Of a stretch of DNA of 64,000 bases, positions 47,901 through 55,126 are shown piece by piece. Numbering within the stretch: the stretch's first letter is position 1; each line of letters opens with the position of its first letter. Origin of the DNA: JAODBQ01 sp047602055 (GTDB lineage: Bacteria > Actinomycetota > Acidimicrobiia > Acidimicrobiales > Ilumatobacteraceae); contig JASGIG010000001.1 in assembly GCA_047602055.1 (NCBI GenBank), positions 1,178,001 through 1,242,000 of the forward strand, given 5' to 3'. The position numbers and the translations under genes were made by a program. The notes beneath the pieces were generated by a model. It was not told the DNA's origin and searched no databases. It was given only the letters and a program-made list of their open reading frames with translations.

Positions 47901-48244
47901 GGCACCGCCAGCGTGTTGGCCACCTGGAACGTGCGCTGGTCGATCACCGAGACCGTGTTCGTCGACGTGTCGAGCGCGGCGAGGACGGCGGCGGACTCCT
48001 CGACGTCGAAGACCGCCAGCGGCGTGGCCACCCGCACCGTGCCGCTGACCTCGCCGACGGCGCGGTTCATGTGCCCGGTGAGGCCCCGGTCGCGGCGGAT
48101 CAGCCAGGCGCCGCCGTCGTTGGTCTGGGTGCGGACGTCGGCCTGCCCGGTGGCGCGCACGGCGGCCACGACGATGCTGGCGACCAGCCCGACGATCGCC
48201 ACCATCACCACGATCTGCCTGGAGCGGCGAGCTCGGTTGTGCAT
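41933..48244 (-). CDS. Giant anchored surface protein with Ig/cadherin-like and FN3 repeats
   Basis: A 2,103-residue protein; ATG 48244 has GGAGG 8 nt upstream. Residues 8-30 form a signal anchor (QIVVMVAIVGLVASIVVAAV). Residues ~60-370 look like a beta-propeller (TNTVSVIDQRTFQVANTLAV). About eleven Ig/cadherin-like repeats follow, marked by NRPPVARAD and VLANDTDPDGD, then six FN3 domains (NWSAPTNQGSAITKYELEI; SWTAPNDNGDPIVQYQVQM) and a Cys-containing C-terminal domain. It is the first gene of the minus-strand run, before MoxR and DUF58. I infer an extracellular adhesin or scaffold, built or gated by that module. Confidence 0.88.
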   Translation of the reverse strand: MHNRARRSRQIVVMVAIVGLVASIVVAAVRATGQADVRTQTNDGGAWLIRRDRGLTGHMNRAVGEVSGTVRVATPLAVFDVEESAAVLAALDTSTNTVSVIDQRTFQVANTLAVPADVRMIATDAGVVLWTPAPLRVWRLAGDKLADLTSLDGVKPLAAPDGDGSGLVTANADGATWVLDTATGTAGYYALGESAPRTVQLAEAGRAATAVSMVGDAVVAVEGGTGNGLVVTPDGDQHALSAVPTGAVLAQPAPQGTPVVAVGAAGTIVQAAAGGGTMAAVASAGGAQPVAPIVHDGCTYALVTTPPTLTRTCGGVTDQTVPLNGVGGASLRLRLVNGWIWVNDLDTGAAWMTTNHQEVQRVDEWGNNVSKDDGEGDQQQDADGAGQDQENPDAADAVFKRADQIDEDGINQPPVARDDTAATRTDQPVIVRVLANDEDPDGDVLLVSALDGVPADAQVTPTSDRAAVQVTPAPGFTGNLSFGYTITDGRGGDASAEVDVTVQPNDGSSNRPPLTETDVAEARAGAPTTVDVLANDSDPDGDTLTLESATADSGTVVFDPSGKITFTPDPGQAAGTVEVRYVAADAFGAQTEGTLKVQIRLDGSNNEPDARNDSAVTVVGKPITLDALANDTDPDGDPLTVAAAPTLLSPEGVDPGTYTATLSADGQFFFVAANPGQYLFRYGIIDGSESDSAVIRVDVDAVTDNRPPIAVRDDITIGRGGTRIAYVMQNDSDPDGDVIAMTGFTGAPGVSVDAINGVGLRITVAADAPSRVELHYQISDGRSDPVDGVVVVSVADAGSIDQAPVAKPDIVEVRAGRTVMVPVLLNDYDPEGEAIHVASIATSPSATARIGPGGQDVYVSVDRNATTGFSFGYDVADSAGNRTGSFVQVRLVPADQANRPPVARADVARTREGSTITIGVLANDTDPDGDPVRVDSIAAQPAFGTATVDGDGSITYASAGGFTGTDTFRYVVVDARGDRAIGDVLVGVLPSSTGNTPPTATDDAYTVLAGGDTVALDVLTNDSDADGDTLHISRAEGNAPAPLDADSTHVMFTPPASMSGDSQRFTIAYAIDDGHGGTDDATITVDVVASRTPVAPVAVDDVAGPVLPGTAVTVDVLANDLDPDGARSELTPSSTDPSLTFDAAGTATVVAGAASAEYAYTITDPDGLTSTAVLAVIVNDNLAPVVAPITATSTAGEPVTIDIGSQVTDPDGDVVFFACCDNPRGGSTSTDVSAGGQLTVTFTPDSAFAGAGGFSFRADDQHGHVVSAPVTVDVLAPANRPPTATDGTGSVEAGTTGTVSLRPFVTDPDEATGDVLTFALGTVPPGVSLAGSTVSVATPVDAGDTTIAVPFTVTDSAGAQASATVTVAVTPNRTPPPIAVADQVRITQSTSTTVAVLANDVDTLGQGLRVVSAGAVDANAAVTVNGDGGVTVTPDPTFFGSLHVNYTISDTRNSEAGQATGQLTVDVVGMPGAPPTPQATATNATATVTWGQAAANGSPIDDVQVAINGDVNNPVPVGLASSHVFTGLSNGVAVSFQVRAHNEAGWGPWSGASSPVTPDTQPDRPAAPTVTFGDGSLTVNWSAPTNQGSAITKYELEIGGGTSGVQQTGTTSYVWQNLRNGVSYQFRVTAINAAGRSESSAWSAAEHPLREPGAPGAPRVVQGDKYLDLSWTAPNDNGDPIVQYQVQMVGAPGAPATATGTSLRWSNLPNGTEQQFQVRARNRDADWGAWSPASAPVKPCGVPDAPAAPAATRGDQRADVSWGAPGDQGCAITGYEVRTSTGSQSATGTTHTFTGLANGTAYTFSVRAKNSVGWGAWSAASAAVTPAGVPQGPASITAKVSGVGEVALTWPAAAANGAAIARYEISINSGAARNVGNVTSSTVTGLGESTAYSFKVHACNDVGCGAWSSSDSATTWGKPDQVGTPSVSAGNATVDASWSAPAANGSAIDHYEAEVDPGGSKSVDGRSTSWSGLSNGTTYRVRVRACNAVGCGAWSGWASATPQSPKDVNISKGADAVGETAGGGSCTHSSCRWIDISASGFSPNTSYTYTCNASNIGVFSTGTMTTNGSGNGSRTSPISCYYGFPGQQVWVVLGGVRSNTINW

Positions 48245-48376
48245 GCAGGCCGCCTCCGCAACGTCGCTCGGAACCACAGGGATGCTACGACCGGATTGCC
48301 GCGCGGGTTCCCGGGGATGAGTCCCCGACGTGTCTTGCTCGCGTTCTGCGTGCTCGACTCGCCGATCACGGCGACG

Positions 48377-48407
48377 GAGACCCGGCGCCTCGGAGGCGCC
48401 GGGTCTC
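48377..48407. promoter_or_regulatory. Perfect 14-bp hairpin in the kinase/giant-gene divergent gap
   Basis: Arms GAGACCCGGCGCCT and AGGCGCCGGGTCTC around a 3-nt loop. The 414-bp gap 48245-48658 otherwise holds no gene I can support. No T-run follows on either strand, so it looks regulatory or structural rather than a simple terminator. Confidence 0.55.
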
Positions 48408-48570
48408 CGGCCGTCACCGGCCGGCTCGGTGTGGTCGCGCCGCCGCGCGGCCGGTGCTCGCCGCCCACGGACCCAAGCTTCGGCAGCGTGGCAGAGCCGC
48501 CGGTGTGCGCGAGCCGGGGCCGCCGCTGACGGCTTCTTGACGCCACATCGCACTGTTGCGGCCATTGTGG

Positions 48571-48593
48571 GCGTCAGGTTCCGAACCTGACGC
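48571..48593. repeat. Palindrome, family E copy 1
   Basis: GCGTCAGGTTC, one base, GAACCTGACGC: perfect. Related palindromes are at 50359-50381 and, as a half site, 50409-50425, so copies flank the kinase gene. The copies share adjacent GATCGTGC or GATCGCGCC. Confidence 0.7.
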
Positions 48594-48645
48594 AGGATCG
48601 CGCCCTGGGTGGTCGTGCTCGATCGCCACGGGGCGTTGCTACTCG

Positions 48646-48651
48646 TACGCT
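48646..48651 (+). promoter_or_regulatory. Probable leaderless -10 box (TACGCT) of the kinase
   Basis: TACGCT 7 nt before GTG 48659; no ribosome site between. Confidence 0.45.
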
Positions 48652-48658
48652 CTCTGTC

Positions 48659-50345
48659 GTGCGGCGATCGAAGGTGGCGGGCCCGGTGGGGCCGGTGGTC
48701 ATCGACGGCTTCGGCGATCTCGTCGCCATCGGCAGCGGCGGGTTCTCGATCGTCTACCGGGCCCACGAGCTGGCGATGGGCCGCGCCGTCGCCGTCAAGG
48801 TGCTCAACACCGGGCTCACGAGCGAGCGCGAGCGGCGCGATTTCGAGCGCGAGTGCAAGGCGTTGGGCCAGCTCAACCACCCCGACGTGGTCACCGTGTA
48901 CCGCCCGGCATTCAGCGCCGACGGCCGGCCGTGCATCGTCATGGCGCTGTACGAGCGTAACTTCCGGGACCACCTCGACGCCGCCGGACCGCTGCCGCCG
49001 GTGGAACTGCTCGACGTCGGCATCCGCATGGCCGTCGCCCTGCACGTCGCCCATCGCCGCGGCGTGTTGCACCGCGAACGTCAAGCCGCACAACATCTTC
49101 CGCTCCGTCTACGGCGATCCGGCGCTCGGCGACTTCGGGATCTCCACCCTCGCCGGCGAGCGCAGCCACGACCGTTCGACGGCGCTGTCGCTGGCCTACG
49201 TCGCTCCGGAGATCCTCGACGACGCCCCGCCGTCGGCGCAGGCCGACGTGTACTCGCTGGCCGCGACGCTGCACCACCTCGCCACGGGGCGGGCGCCGTT
49301 CGACGGGAGGGAGCCGTCGCGGGTGGTCAACCAGGTGCTCCACGCCGACCCGCCGCCGCTCGACCGCCCCGACCTGCCCCCGAGCTTCGAGCGCACCCTG
49401 CGGATGGCGATGGCCAAGGACCCGGCGAAGCGCCCGATGGACGCTCGGGCCTTCGCCGAGATGCTGCGCGAGGTCCAGGCCCGTGCCGGCCATCCCGCGA
49501 CGACGCTGAAGCTCGACACCGACGAGTCGCGCCCGTTCACCTCCCCGATGCCCGACGACCCGGTGGCGACGACCGGTGCCCGCGAAGGCCGCCAGCCGCG
49601 TCCCGAGCCCGCCGGCGTGGTCGAGCGGTCGGCGTCACCGCCGGCGGGCTCGCAACCCGTCGGTCCGGTGGTGGCGCTCGGCGCGCCCGACGATCGCCGG
49701 CCGCGTGCCGAGCCAGCGGGGCCTCGACCAAGCGCCCGATCCTCGCCCGATGCGCCGTCAGTCGATGCGCCGTCAGCGGGGACGTCGTCGAACGCGGCCG
49801 CGGTCCCCGTGACACCGGACGCCGGCCACGGCGTCCCGTTCGCCGGGCAGACCGCGGCGCCGCGGTTCGACGCCGAATCGACGATCGCCCGTCGCCCCCC
49901 GGCAGTGGCGGTTGCCCCGCCACCCGAGCCAGGCCCGAGCCGACGGCGGGTCGTCGTCGCTTCGGTGCTCGCCGTCGTCGCCGTCGCCGCGGTGATCGTT
50001 GCCATCGCCATCGCCGGCGGGGGTGACCCGCCTGCGACGACGACCGCCACGACGGTCGTCACCAGCCGCCCGCCCGACACGTTCTTCACGCCGCTGGCGA
50101 TGCCGGCCGGGGTGACCGTCGTCACCGCCGGCGACGGCACGTTCACCGTGTCGGTCCCACCGGTCGCCGGCGCCCGCTCCTACGAGATCGAGCCGGCCAA
50201 CGGCGGCGAACCCGTCACCGTGGCAGCCGACCAGCTCCCGGCAACCGTCGACGGCCAAGGCGCCTCCACCCTGTGCGTCACCGTCCGCGCCCTCGGCAGC
50301 GAGGGCCGGGTCAGCCGCGACGCCGGCCCGTTCTGCTCCCCCTGA
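48659..50345 (+). CDS. Membrane Ser/Thr protein kinase, frameshifted in the catalytic loop
   Basis: PknB-type kinase: glycine loop LVAIGSGGFSIVYRAHELAM, Lys in AVAVKVLN, DFG in LGDFGISTLAG, APE in AYVAPEIL. A membrane helix follows near residue 440 (VVVASVLAVVAVAAVIVAIA), then a Thr-rich stretch and an extracellular FN3-like domain to CSP. The catalytic loop should read HRDVKPHN; the DNA reads CACCGCGAACGTCAAG, one extra A at 49077-49078, changing frame within HRD. Corrected length ~561 residues. GTG 48659 is supported by TACGCT 7 nt upstream. Divergent from the secretion/surface cluster, hence its likely regulator. Confidence 0.88.
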
Positions 50346-50358
50346 CCGGCGCGATCGT

Positions 50359-50425
50359 GCGTCAGGTTCGCAACTTGACGCTCACAACGCCCCGCGTGGC
50401 CGGATCGTGCGTCAAGTTCCCGACG
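50359..50425. repeat. Palindromes, family E copies 2 and 3
   Basis: GCGTCAGGTTC, G, CAACTTGACGC (50359-50381, nearly perfect), then a half site GCGTCAAGTTCCCGACGC at 50409-50425. Both are preceded by GATCGT. They lie just past the kinase stop and before the convergent small gene, where they could also act as a terminator. Confidence 0.6.
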
Positions 50426-50464
50426 CGCCGGCACCGGGCGCGATCGGTGGTCGGCAGCGCGAGG

Positions 50465-51000
50465 TCAGGCGACGGTCACGGCGAGGCCGCCGGTGGTGCC
50501 GAGCGTGGCGCTGCGCCGCACGCCGCCGGCGGTGACCGCGACGGCGACGAACACCGACAGCAGGTAGTCGCCGGCCGGCACCCGGTCGTCGCTGCCCGGC
50601 ACCGAGCCGACGGAGAACCGCAGCGTGAGCGACTCCCCGGCGGCGACCTCGAACGCCCGTGTCTCGACGGCGTCGTCACCGGCGATCGTGCGCGCCCCGA
50701 CCTCGGCGCCGTCGACGCGCAGGTACGCCGCCTTCGCCGCCGGGTCGAAGCGCCGGTGCGTCTTGGCCGGCGGCGCCGGCGGCGTGCCCTGCACAGGCGT
50801 GCCGTCGCTCGCCCGGGCGAGCTGGTAGGTGAGCACCTCGTACGGGTTGGCGACGCTCACCGGCTCGCCGGTCGCGTTGGCGACGTGCACGTCGAACGCG
50901 ACCGCGCCCCCGACGAGCCGACGGACACGCCGACGTCGACGCCCAGCTCGTCGTTGCCCGTCGACAGCGAGGCCAGCGGCACGACCTTCGATGCCGTCAT
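50465..51000 (-). CDS. Beta-rich partner of the DUF4157 protein, frameshifted at a G run
   Basis: ATG 51000 overlaps the DUF4157 stop (ATGA). The N-terminal part reads MTASKVVPLASLSTGNDELG and on to VGSSG; the rest, in another frame, reads VAFDVHVANATGEPVSVANP through FEVAAGESLTLRFSVGSVPG. The frames join if the five-C run at 50906-50910 (plus strand) had six, giving ~178 residues. The pattern of alternating hydrophobic residues suggests an Ig-like beta-sandwich. No family recognised; coupling to the upstream gene suggests an immunity, chaperone or carrier protein. Confidence 0.65.
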
Positions 51001-52646
51001 CGGCCCGGCGGGACGAACGGGTTGTCGTCGCCGTCCAGCGACGTCCACACCTTGGGGATCTTGGGCAGGTTGTTCTTCTTGCGCCATGCGTTGATCTTGT
51101 TGATCATCGGCTCGACCACGTCGGCCTCGGCCTCCTGCGTCGGCCCGTAGTGGTCGCGGTCGATCAGCCGGACGTACTCGGTGTCCCAGATCTGGCGGAT
51201 CTGCGAGTTGTTCGGCGCGCCGGGGTTGGTCAGCGCGGCATACGCCGGCAGGGCGATGATCGCCGCCTTCGCGGCGGCGGCGTCGGCGGCCGCGGCCTGC
51301 GGCACGGTGAGGGCGGCGAAGCGCTGGGCGAGATCCGTGCCGACGTTGTTCAGCGTGTCGTGGATGTGCCCCTCGTGCACGCCCTCGTGGGCCTTGACGG
51401 CCTTCGACATGTACCAGTCGTTGCCGTCGAGGGCGAGCAGGTCCTCGATCTGGTCCTGGCTGTCGTTGGCGTCGGGACCGGTCACCTCGGCGAGCCCGGC
51501 CGGCAGCGGCGCGGTGATCTTGCCGTACGTCCCCTTGAGCTGGGTGAGGATCACCTGCCAGTTGCCGTTGACGAGCTTGACGTCGAACTTCGGCTCGATG
51601 AGCTCGGTGTCGACGGCGCCGTACGCGCCGCTGGCCGTGGCCGTCGTGTTGACGCCGATCGCCATCCGCACCGTCGTGCGCGGCTTCACCGACATCCCGA
51701 CGAGCTGGCCGATGGCCCGGCCGACGTTGCGACCCATGTGCCCGGCCTCGTTGCCGGCGTAGCCGAGCTCGCGCCCGGCCTGCGACACGGTGGTGCCGAC
51801 GACGCCCTTGCGCTTGGCGACCTCGTGCTGCTTGCGCAGGTGGACGCGATCGTGAGCGGCGCGGCGGCGACGGATCATCCGTCGCACCCGACGACCGATC
51901 TCCTCCTGCTCCTCCTCGCTCATCTCCTGCTCGCCGGCCAGCTCGGCGCCCTCGTGCGGCTTGTGGCCCTTGGGCCGGTCCGACTTCGGGTTGCGCCCCG
52001 GCGACATCCGCTTCGGATCGTCGGGGTGGGCGGCGCGGCGGCGCACCCGGCCGCCGCCCTGCTGGACGACGTGGGTCAGCTCGTGGGCGAGCAGGTTCTG
52101 CCCGGCCGGTGACGACGCGTCCGGGGCCGACCCGGCGAAGAAGATGTCGTTGCCGATGGTGAACGCCTCGGCCGACATCCGCCGGTTGAGCTCGCGCGAC
52201 GGGCCGCCGTCGTGGATCCGCACCGAGCCGAAGTCGTGCCCGAACCCGGACTCCATCGCCGCCCGGGTCGAGCCGTCGAGCTGGCGCCCGCGGCCGAGCT
52301 GGCTGTCGAGCATCGTCTCGGTCTCCTGGTCGAGACCGCCGCCCTCGGCTCCGATGGCCGGGCTCGCGGTCGTCGACATGCGCCGGATGCGGGTGATCGC
52401 GCCGGCCGCCACGGCACCCGTCGGGGACGGGTGCACACCGCCGCCGTCCTTGCCGGTGTCGTCGGGCACGCCGAGCGGCCCGCCGTCGGCGTCGAGCGAG
52501 GCCACCAACCGGTCGGCCATCTCGTCGGCCTCGCGCTCCAGTGGATCGTCGACCGCGCCGACCGTCAGTCGCCGCTGGACGATCGGACGTTGGGCCTGCG
52601 GTGGCGCTGCCCAATGCTCCCTCGTCGCGTGCTCCGGACCTGCCAT
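50997..52646 (-). CDS. DUF4157-domain protein with a second HExxH-like site
   Basis: A 549-residue protein; ATG 52646 with GGAGG 8 nt upstream. Residues ~150-200 are DUF4157: GFGHDFGSVRIHDGGPSREL, NRRMSAEAFTIGNDIFFAG and LLAHELTHVVQQGGG, with the HELTH zinc-protease motif near 186. A Lys/Arg/Glu-rich coiled region follows (EMSEEEQEEIGRRVRRMIRR). The C-terminal domain has KAVKAHEGVHEGHIHD, a second HExxH-type motif near 420. DUF4157 is frequent in effectors of contractile injection and other secretion systems; none is visible here except the type VII-like locus beside it. Confidence 0.82.
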   Translation of the reverse strand: MAGPEHATREHWAAPPQAQRPIVQRRLTVGAVDDPLEREADEMADRLVASLDADGGPLGVPDDTGKDGGGVHPSPTGAVAAGAITRIRRMSTTASPAIGAEGGGLDQETETMLDSQLGRGRQLDGSTRAAMESGFGHDFGSVRIHDGGPSRELNRRMSAEAFTIGNDIFFAGSAPDASSPAGQNLLAHELTHVVQQGGGRVRRRAAHPDDPKRMSPGRNPKSDRPKGHKPHEGAELAGEQEMSEEEQEEIGRRVRRMIRRRRAAHDRVHLRKQHEVAKRKGVVGTTVSQAGRELGYAGNEAGHMGRNVGRAIGQLVGMSVKPRTTVRMAIGVNTTATASGAYGAVDTELIEPKFDVKLVNGNWQVILTQLKGTYGKITAPLPAGLAEVTGPDANDSQDQIEDLLALDGNDWYMSKAVKAHEGVHEGHIHDTLNNVGTDLAQRFAALTVPQAAAADAAAAKAAIIALPAYAALTNPGAPNNSQIRQIWDTEYVRLIDRDHYGPTQEAEADVVEPMINKINAWRKKNNLPKIPKVWTSLDGDDNPFVPPGR

Positions 52647-52859
52647 CACGCCCACCTCCCGTCGGCCCGCGAGCAACGTACCACGCAGTGTGGTCGCATG
52701 GCCGCGGCGACCCATCTCGAACGGGCCATCGCCGCCGGTAGCATCGAACATCGTGCCCGCGGCCGGTTCCGCCCGTCGCGCCCGCACGCCCGGGAAGCTC
52801 CCATCCTGGGCCGAGGCCGCTGCCCGGCGCAGCATCACGACGTAGAGGAAGACACTGAG

Positions 52860-54959
52860 ATGGCCAAGCGCGAGTTTCCCCTGGAGCGCACCCGCAACAT
52901 CGGCATCATGGCCCACATCGACGCGGGCAAGACCACGACGACGGAGCGCATCCTCTACTACACGGGCAAGAGCTACAAGATCGGCGAGGTCCACGACGGC
53001 GCGGCGACCATGGACCACATGGCGCAGGAGCAGGAGCGCGGCATCACCATCACGTCGGCGGCCACCACCTGCATCTGGAACAACCACCGGATCAACATCA
53101 TCGACACGCCCGGCCACGTCGACTTCACCATCGAGGTCGAGCGCTCGCTGCGGGTCCTCGACGGCGCCGTCACCGTGTTCGACTCGGTCGCCGGCGTCGA
53201 GCCGCAGACCGAGACCGTGTGGCGTCAGGCCAACAAGTACAAGGTCCCGCGGATGTGCTTCGTCAACAAGATGGACCGCATCGGCGCCGACTTCTACCGC
53301 ACCGTCGACATGGTCAAGACCCGTCTCGAGGCCACGCCGTGCGTGCTGCACCTGCCCGTCGGCGCCGGCGGCCCGGAGAGCAACAAGCCGTTCGCCGGTC
53401 TCGTCGACCTCGTCAAGATGAAGGCGCTGATCTGGCGCGACGAGGAGCTCGGGGCGAAGTGGGACGAGGTCGAGATCCCGGCGGACATGAAGGCCGACGC
53501 GGAGCGCTACCGCGAGGAGATGCTCGAGACCATCGCCACCAGCGACGACCACCTGATGGAGAAGTACCTGGGCGGGGAGGACCTCACCGAGGACGAGATC
53601 AAGCACGCCATCCGCAAGGGCACGCTGGCGTTCGACTTCGTCCCGATCCTGTGCGGTTCGGCGTTCAAGAACAAGGGCGTCCAGCCGATGCTCGACGCCG
53701 TCGTCGACTACCTCCCCAGCCCGCTGGACATCCCGCCGGCGCAGGGCATCCGCCCGAACCACGAGGACGAGGTCGTCGAGCGCAAGGCCAGCGAGAGCGA
53801 GCCGTTCGCCGCGCTGGCGTTCAAGATCGTGGCCGATCCGTTCGGCAAGCTGACGTACTTCCGTGTGTACTCGGGGGCGGTCAACAAGGGCGACGAGGTC
53901 TACAACTCCACCAAGGAGCGCCGTGAGCGCCTCGGGCGCATCCTGCTGATGCACGCCAACGAGCGCCAGGACCTCGACGCCGCGCTGGCGGGCGACATCG
54001 TCGCCGGGCTCGGCTTCAAGGACACCACCACGGGCGACACGCTGTGCGACCGGGCCAACCCGGTGATCCTCGAGAAGATGGAGTTCCCGGAGCCGGTCAT
54101 CCACGTGGCGATCGAGCCGAAGACGAAGAACGACCAGGACAAGCTCGGCAAGGCGCTGAAGTCGCTGTCCGACGAGGACCCGACGTTCCGCGTCCGCTCC
54201 GACGAGGAGACCGGCCAGACGGTCATCTCGGGCATGGGCGAGCTCCACCTGGAGATCCTCGTGGACCGCATGCAGCGCGAGTTCAACGTCGACGCCACCG
54301 TCGGCAAGCCGCAGGTCGCCTACCGCGAGACGATCACCAAGTCGGTCGACTCGGTCGAGTACCGGCACATCAAGCAGTCCGGTGGCTCTGGCCAGTTCGC
54401 GGTCGTCAAGATCAGCCTGGAGCCGAACCCCGGTGGCGGCTACGTCTTCGAGGACAAGATCTCCGGCGGCCGCATCCCGCGTGAGTACATCCAGCCGACG
54501 AACCAGGGCATGCAGAGCGCCCTGGAGTCGGGCGTGCTCGCCGGGTACCCGACGGTGGACGTCAAGGCGATCCTCGTCGACGGCCAGTACCACGACGTCG
54601 ACTCGTCCGAGATGGCCTTCAAGATCGCCGGCCAGATGGCGTTCAAGAAGGCGGCCGAGCTGGCCAAGCCGGTGCTGCTCGAGCCGATCATGGGCGTCGA
54701 GGTCGTCACTCCGGAGGAGTACATGGGCGACGTGATGGGCGACCTGTCGTCGCGCCGTGGCCGCATCGAGGGCATGGAGGCCCGGGGCAACACCCAGGTC
54801 GTGCGGGCCCAGGTGCCCCTGTCGGAGATGTTCGGCTACTCCACCGACCTGCGCTCGCGCACCCAGGGCCGGGCGACCTACACGATGCAGTTCGCCGTGT
54901 ACCAGGAGGTCCCGGGCAACATCGCGACGGACATCATCAAGCGTGTCCGCGGCGAGTAG
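52860..54959 (+). CDS. fusA: Elongation factor G
   Basis: Translational GTPase that drives ribosomal translocation. 699 residues, full length: G1 MAHIDAGKTTTTERIL, G2 region RGITITSAATT, G3 DTPGHVDFTIEVE, G4 NKMDR, domain IV GGSGQFAVVKISLEP, C-terminus IATDIIKRVRGE. ATG 52860 with GAGGAAG about 9 nt upstream. No rpsL/rpsG upstream: instead the divergent DUF4157 gene, 213 bp away, so it has its own promoter here. A strong terminator follows. Confidence 0.98.
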   Translation: MAKREFPLERTRNIGIMAHIDAGKTTTTERILYYTGKSYKIGEVHDGAATMDHMAQEQERGITITSAATTCIWNNHRINIIDTPGHVDFTIEVERSLRVLDGAVTVFDSVAGVEPQTETVWRQANKYKVPRMCFVNKMDRIGADFYRTVDMVKTRLEATPCVLHLPVGAGGPESNKPFAGLVDLVKMKALIWRDEELGAKWDEVEIPADMKADAERYREEMLETIATSDDHLMEKYLGGEDLTEDEIKHAIRKGTLAFDFVPILCGSAFKNKGVQPMLDAVVDYLPSPLDIPPAQGIRPNHEDEVVERKASESEPFAALAFKIVADPFGKLTYFRVYSGAVNKGDEVYNSTKERRERLGRILLMHANERQDLDAALAGDIVAGLGFKDTTTGDTLCDRANPVILEKMEFPEPVIHVAIEPKTKNDQDKLGKALKSLSDEDPTFRVRSDEETGQTVISGMGELHLEILVDRMQREFNVDATVGKPQVAYRETITKSVDSVEYRHIKQSGGSGQFAVVKISLEPNPGGGYVFEDKISGGRIPREYIQPTNQGMQSALESGVLAGYPTVDVKAILVDGQYHDVDSSEMAFKIAGQMAFKKAAELAKPVLLEPIMGVEVVTPEEYMGDVMGDLSSRRGRIEGMEARGNTQVVRAQVPLSEMFGYSTDLRSRTQGRATYTMQFAVYQEVPGNIATDIIKRVRGE

Positions 54960-54973
54960 TCGCCTCCGGCCCG

Positions 54974-55007
54974 ACGCCCCCGGCCGCCGACGGCGGTTCG
55001 GGGGCGT
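54974..55007 (+). terminator. Rho-independent terminator after fusA
   Basis: ACGCCCCCG and CGGGGGCGT pair around a GCCGCC/GGCGG inner stem, 15 nt after the stop, then TTGCCGTTTT. Confidence 0.75.
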
Positions 55008-55126
55008 TTGCCGTTTTCGGACGGTCGCCGTCGACGGTGAGACACTGTCAGCGCGACGTGCGGGATCCCGCCGGTTCCGCTGACAGCGTTGCCGGTTTCG
55101 CCGCGGCGCCGTCGACAGCGCCGGGG

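Noticed and set aside
41933..49096. A longer start for the giant surface protein, upstream of 48244
   Set aside because: The extra 284 residues are Arg/Pro junk; ATG 48244 has GGAGG and leads directly into the signal anchor.
50997..52646. A contractile injection system or prophage at the DUF4157 gene
   Set aside because: No sheath, tube, baseplate, integrase or terminase genes are seen; only the DUF4157 protein and its partner.
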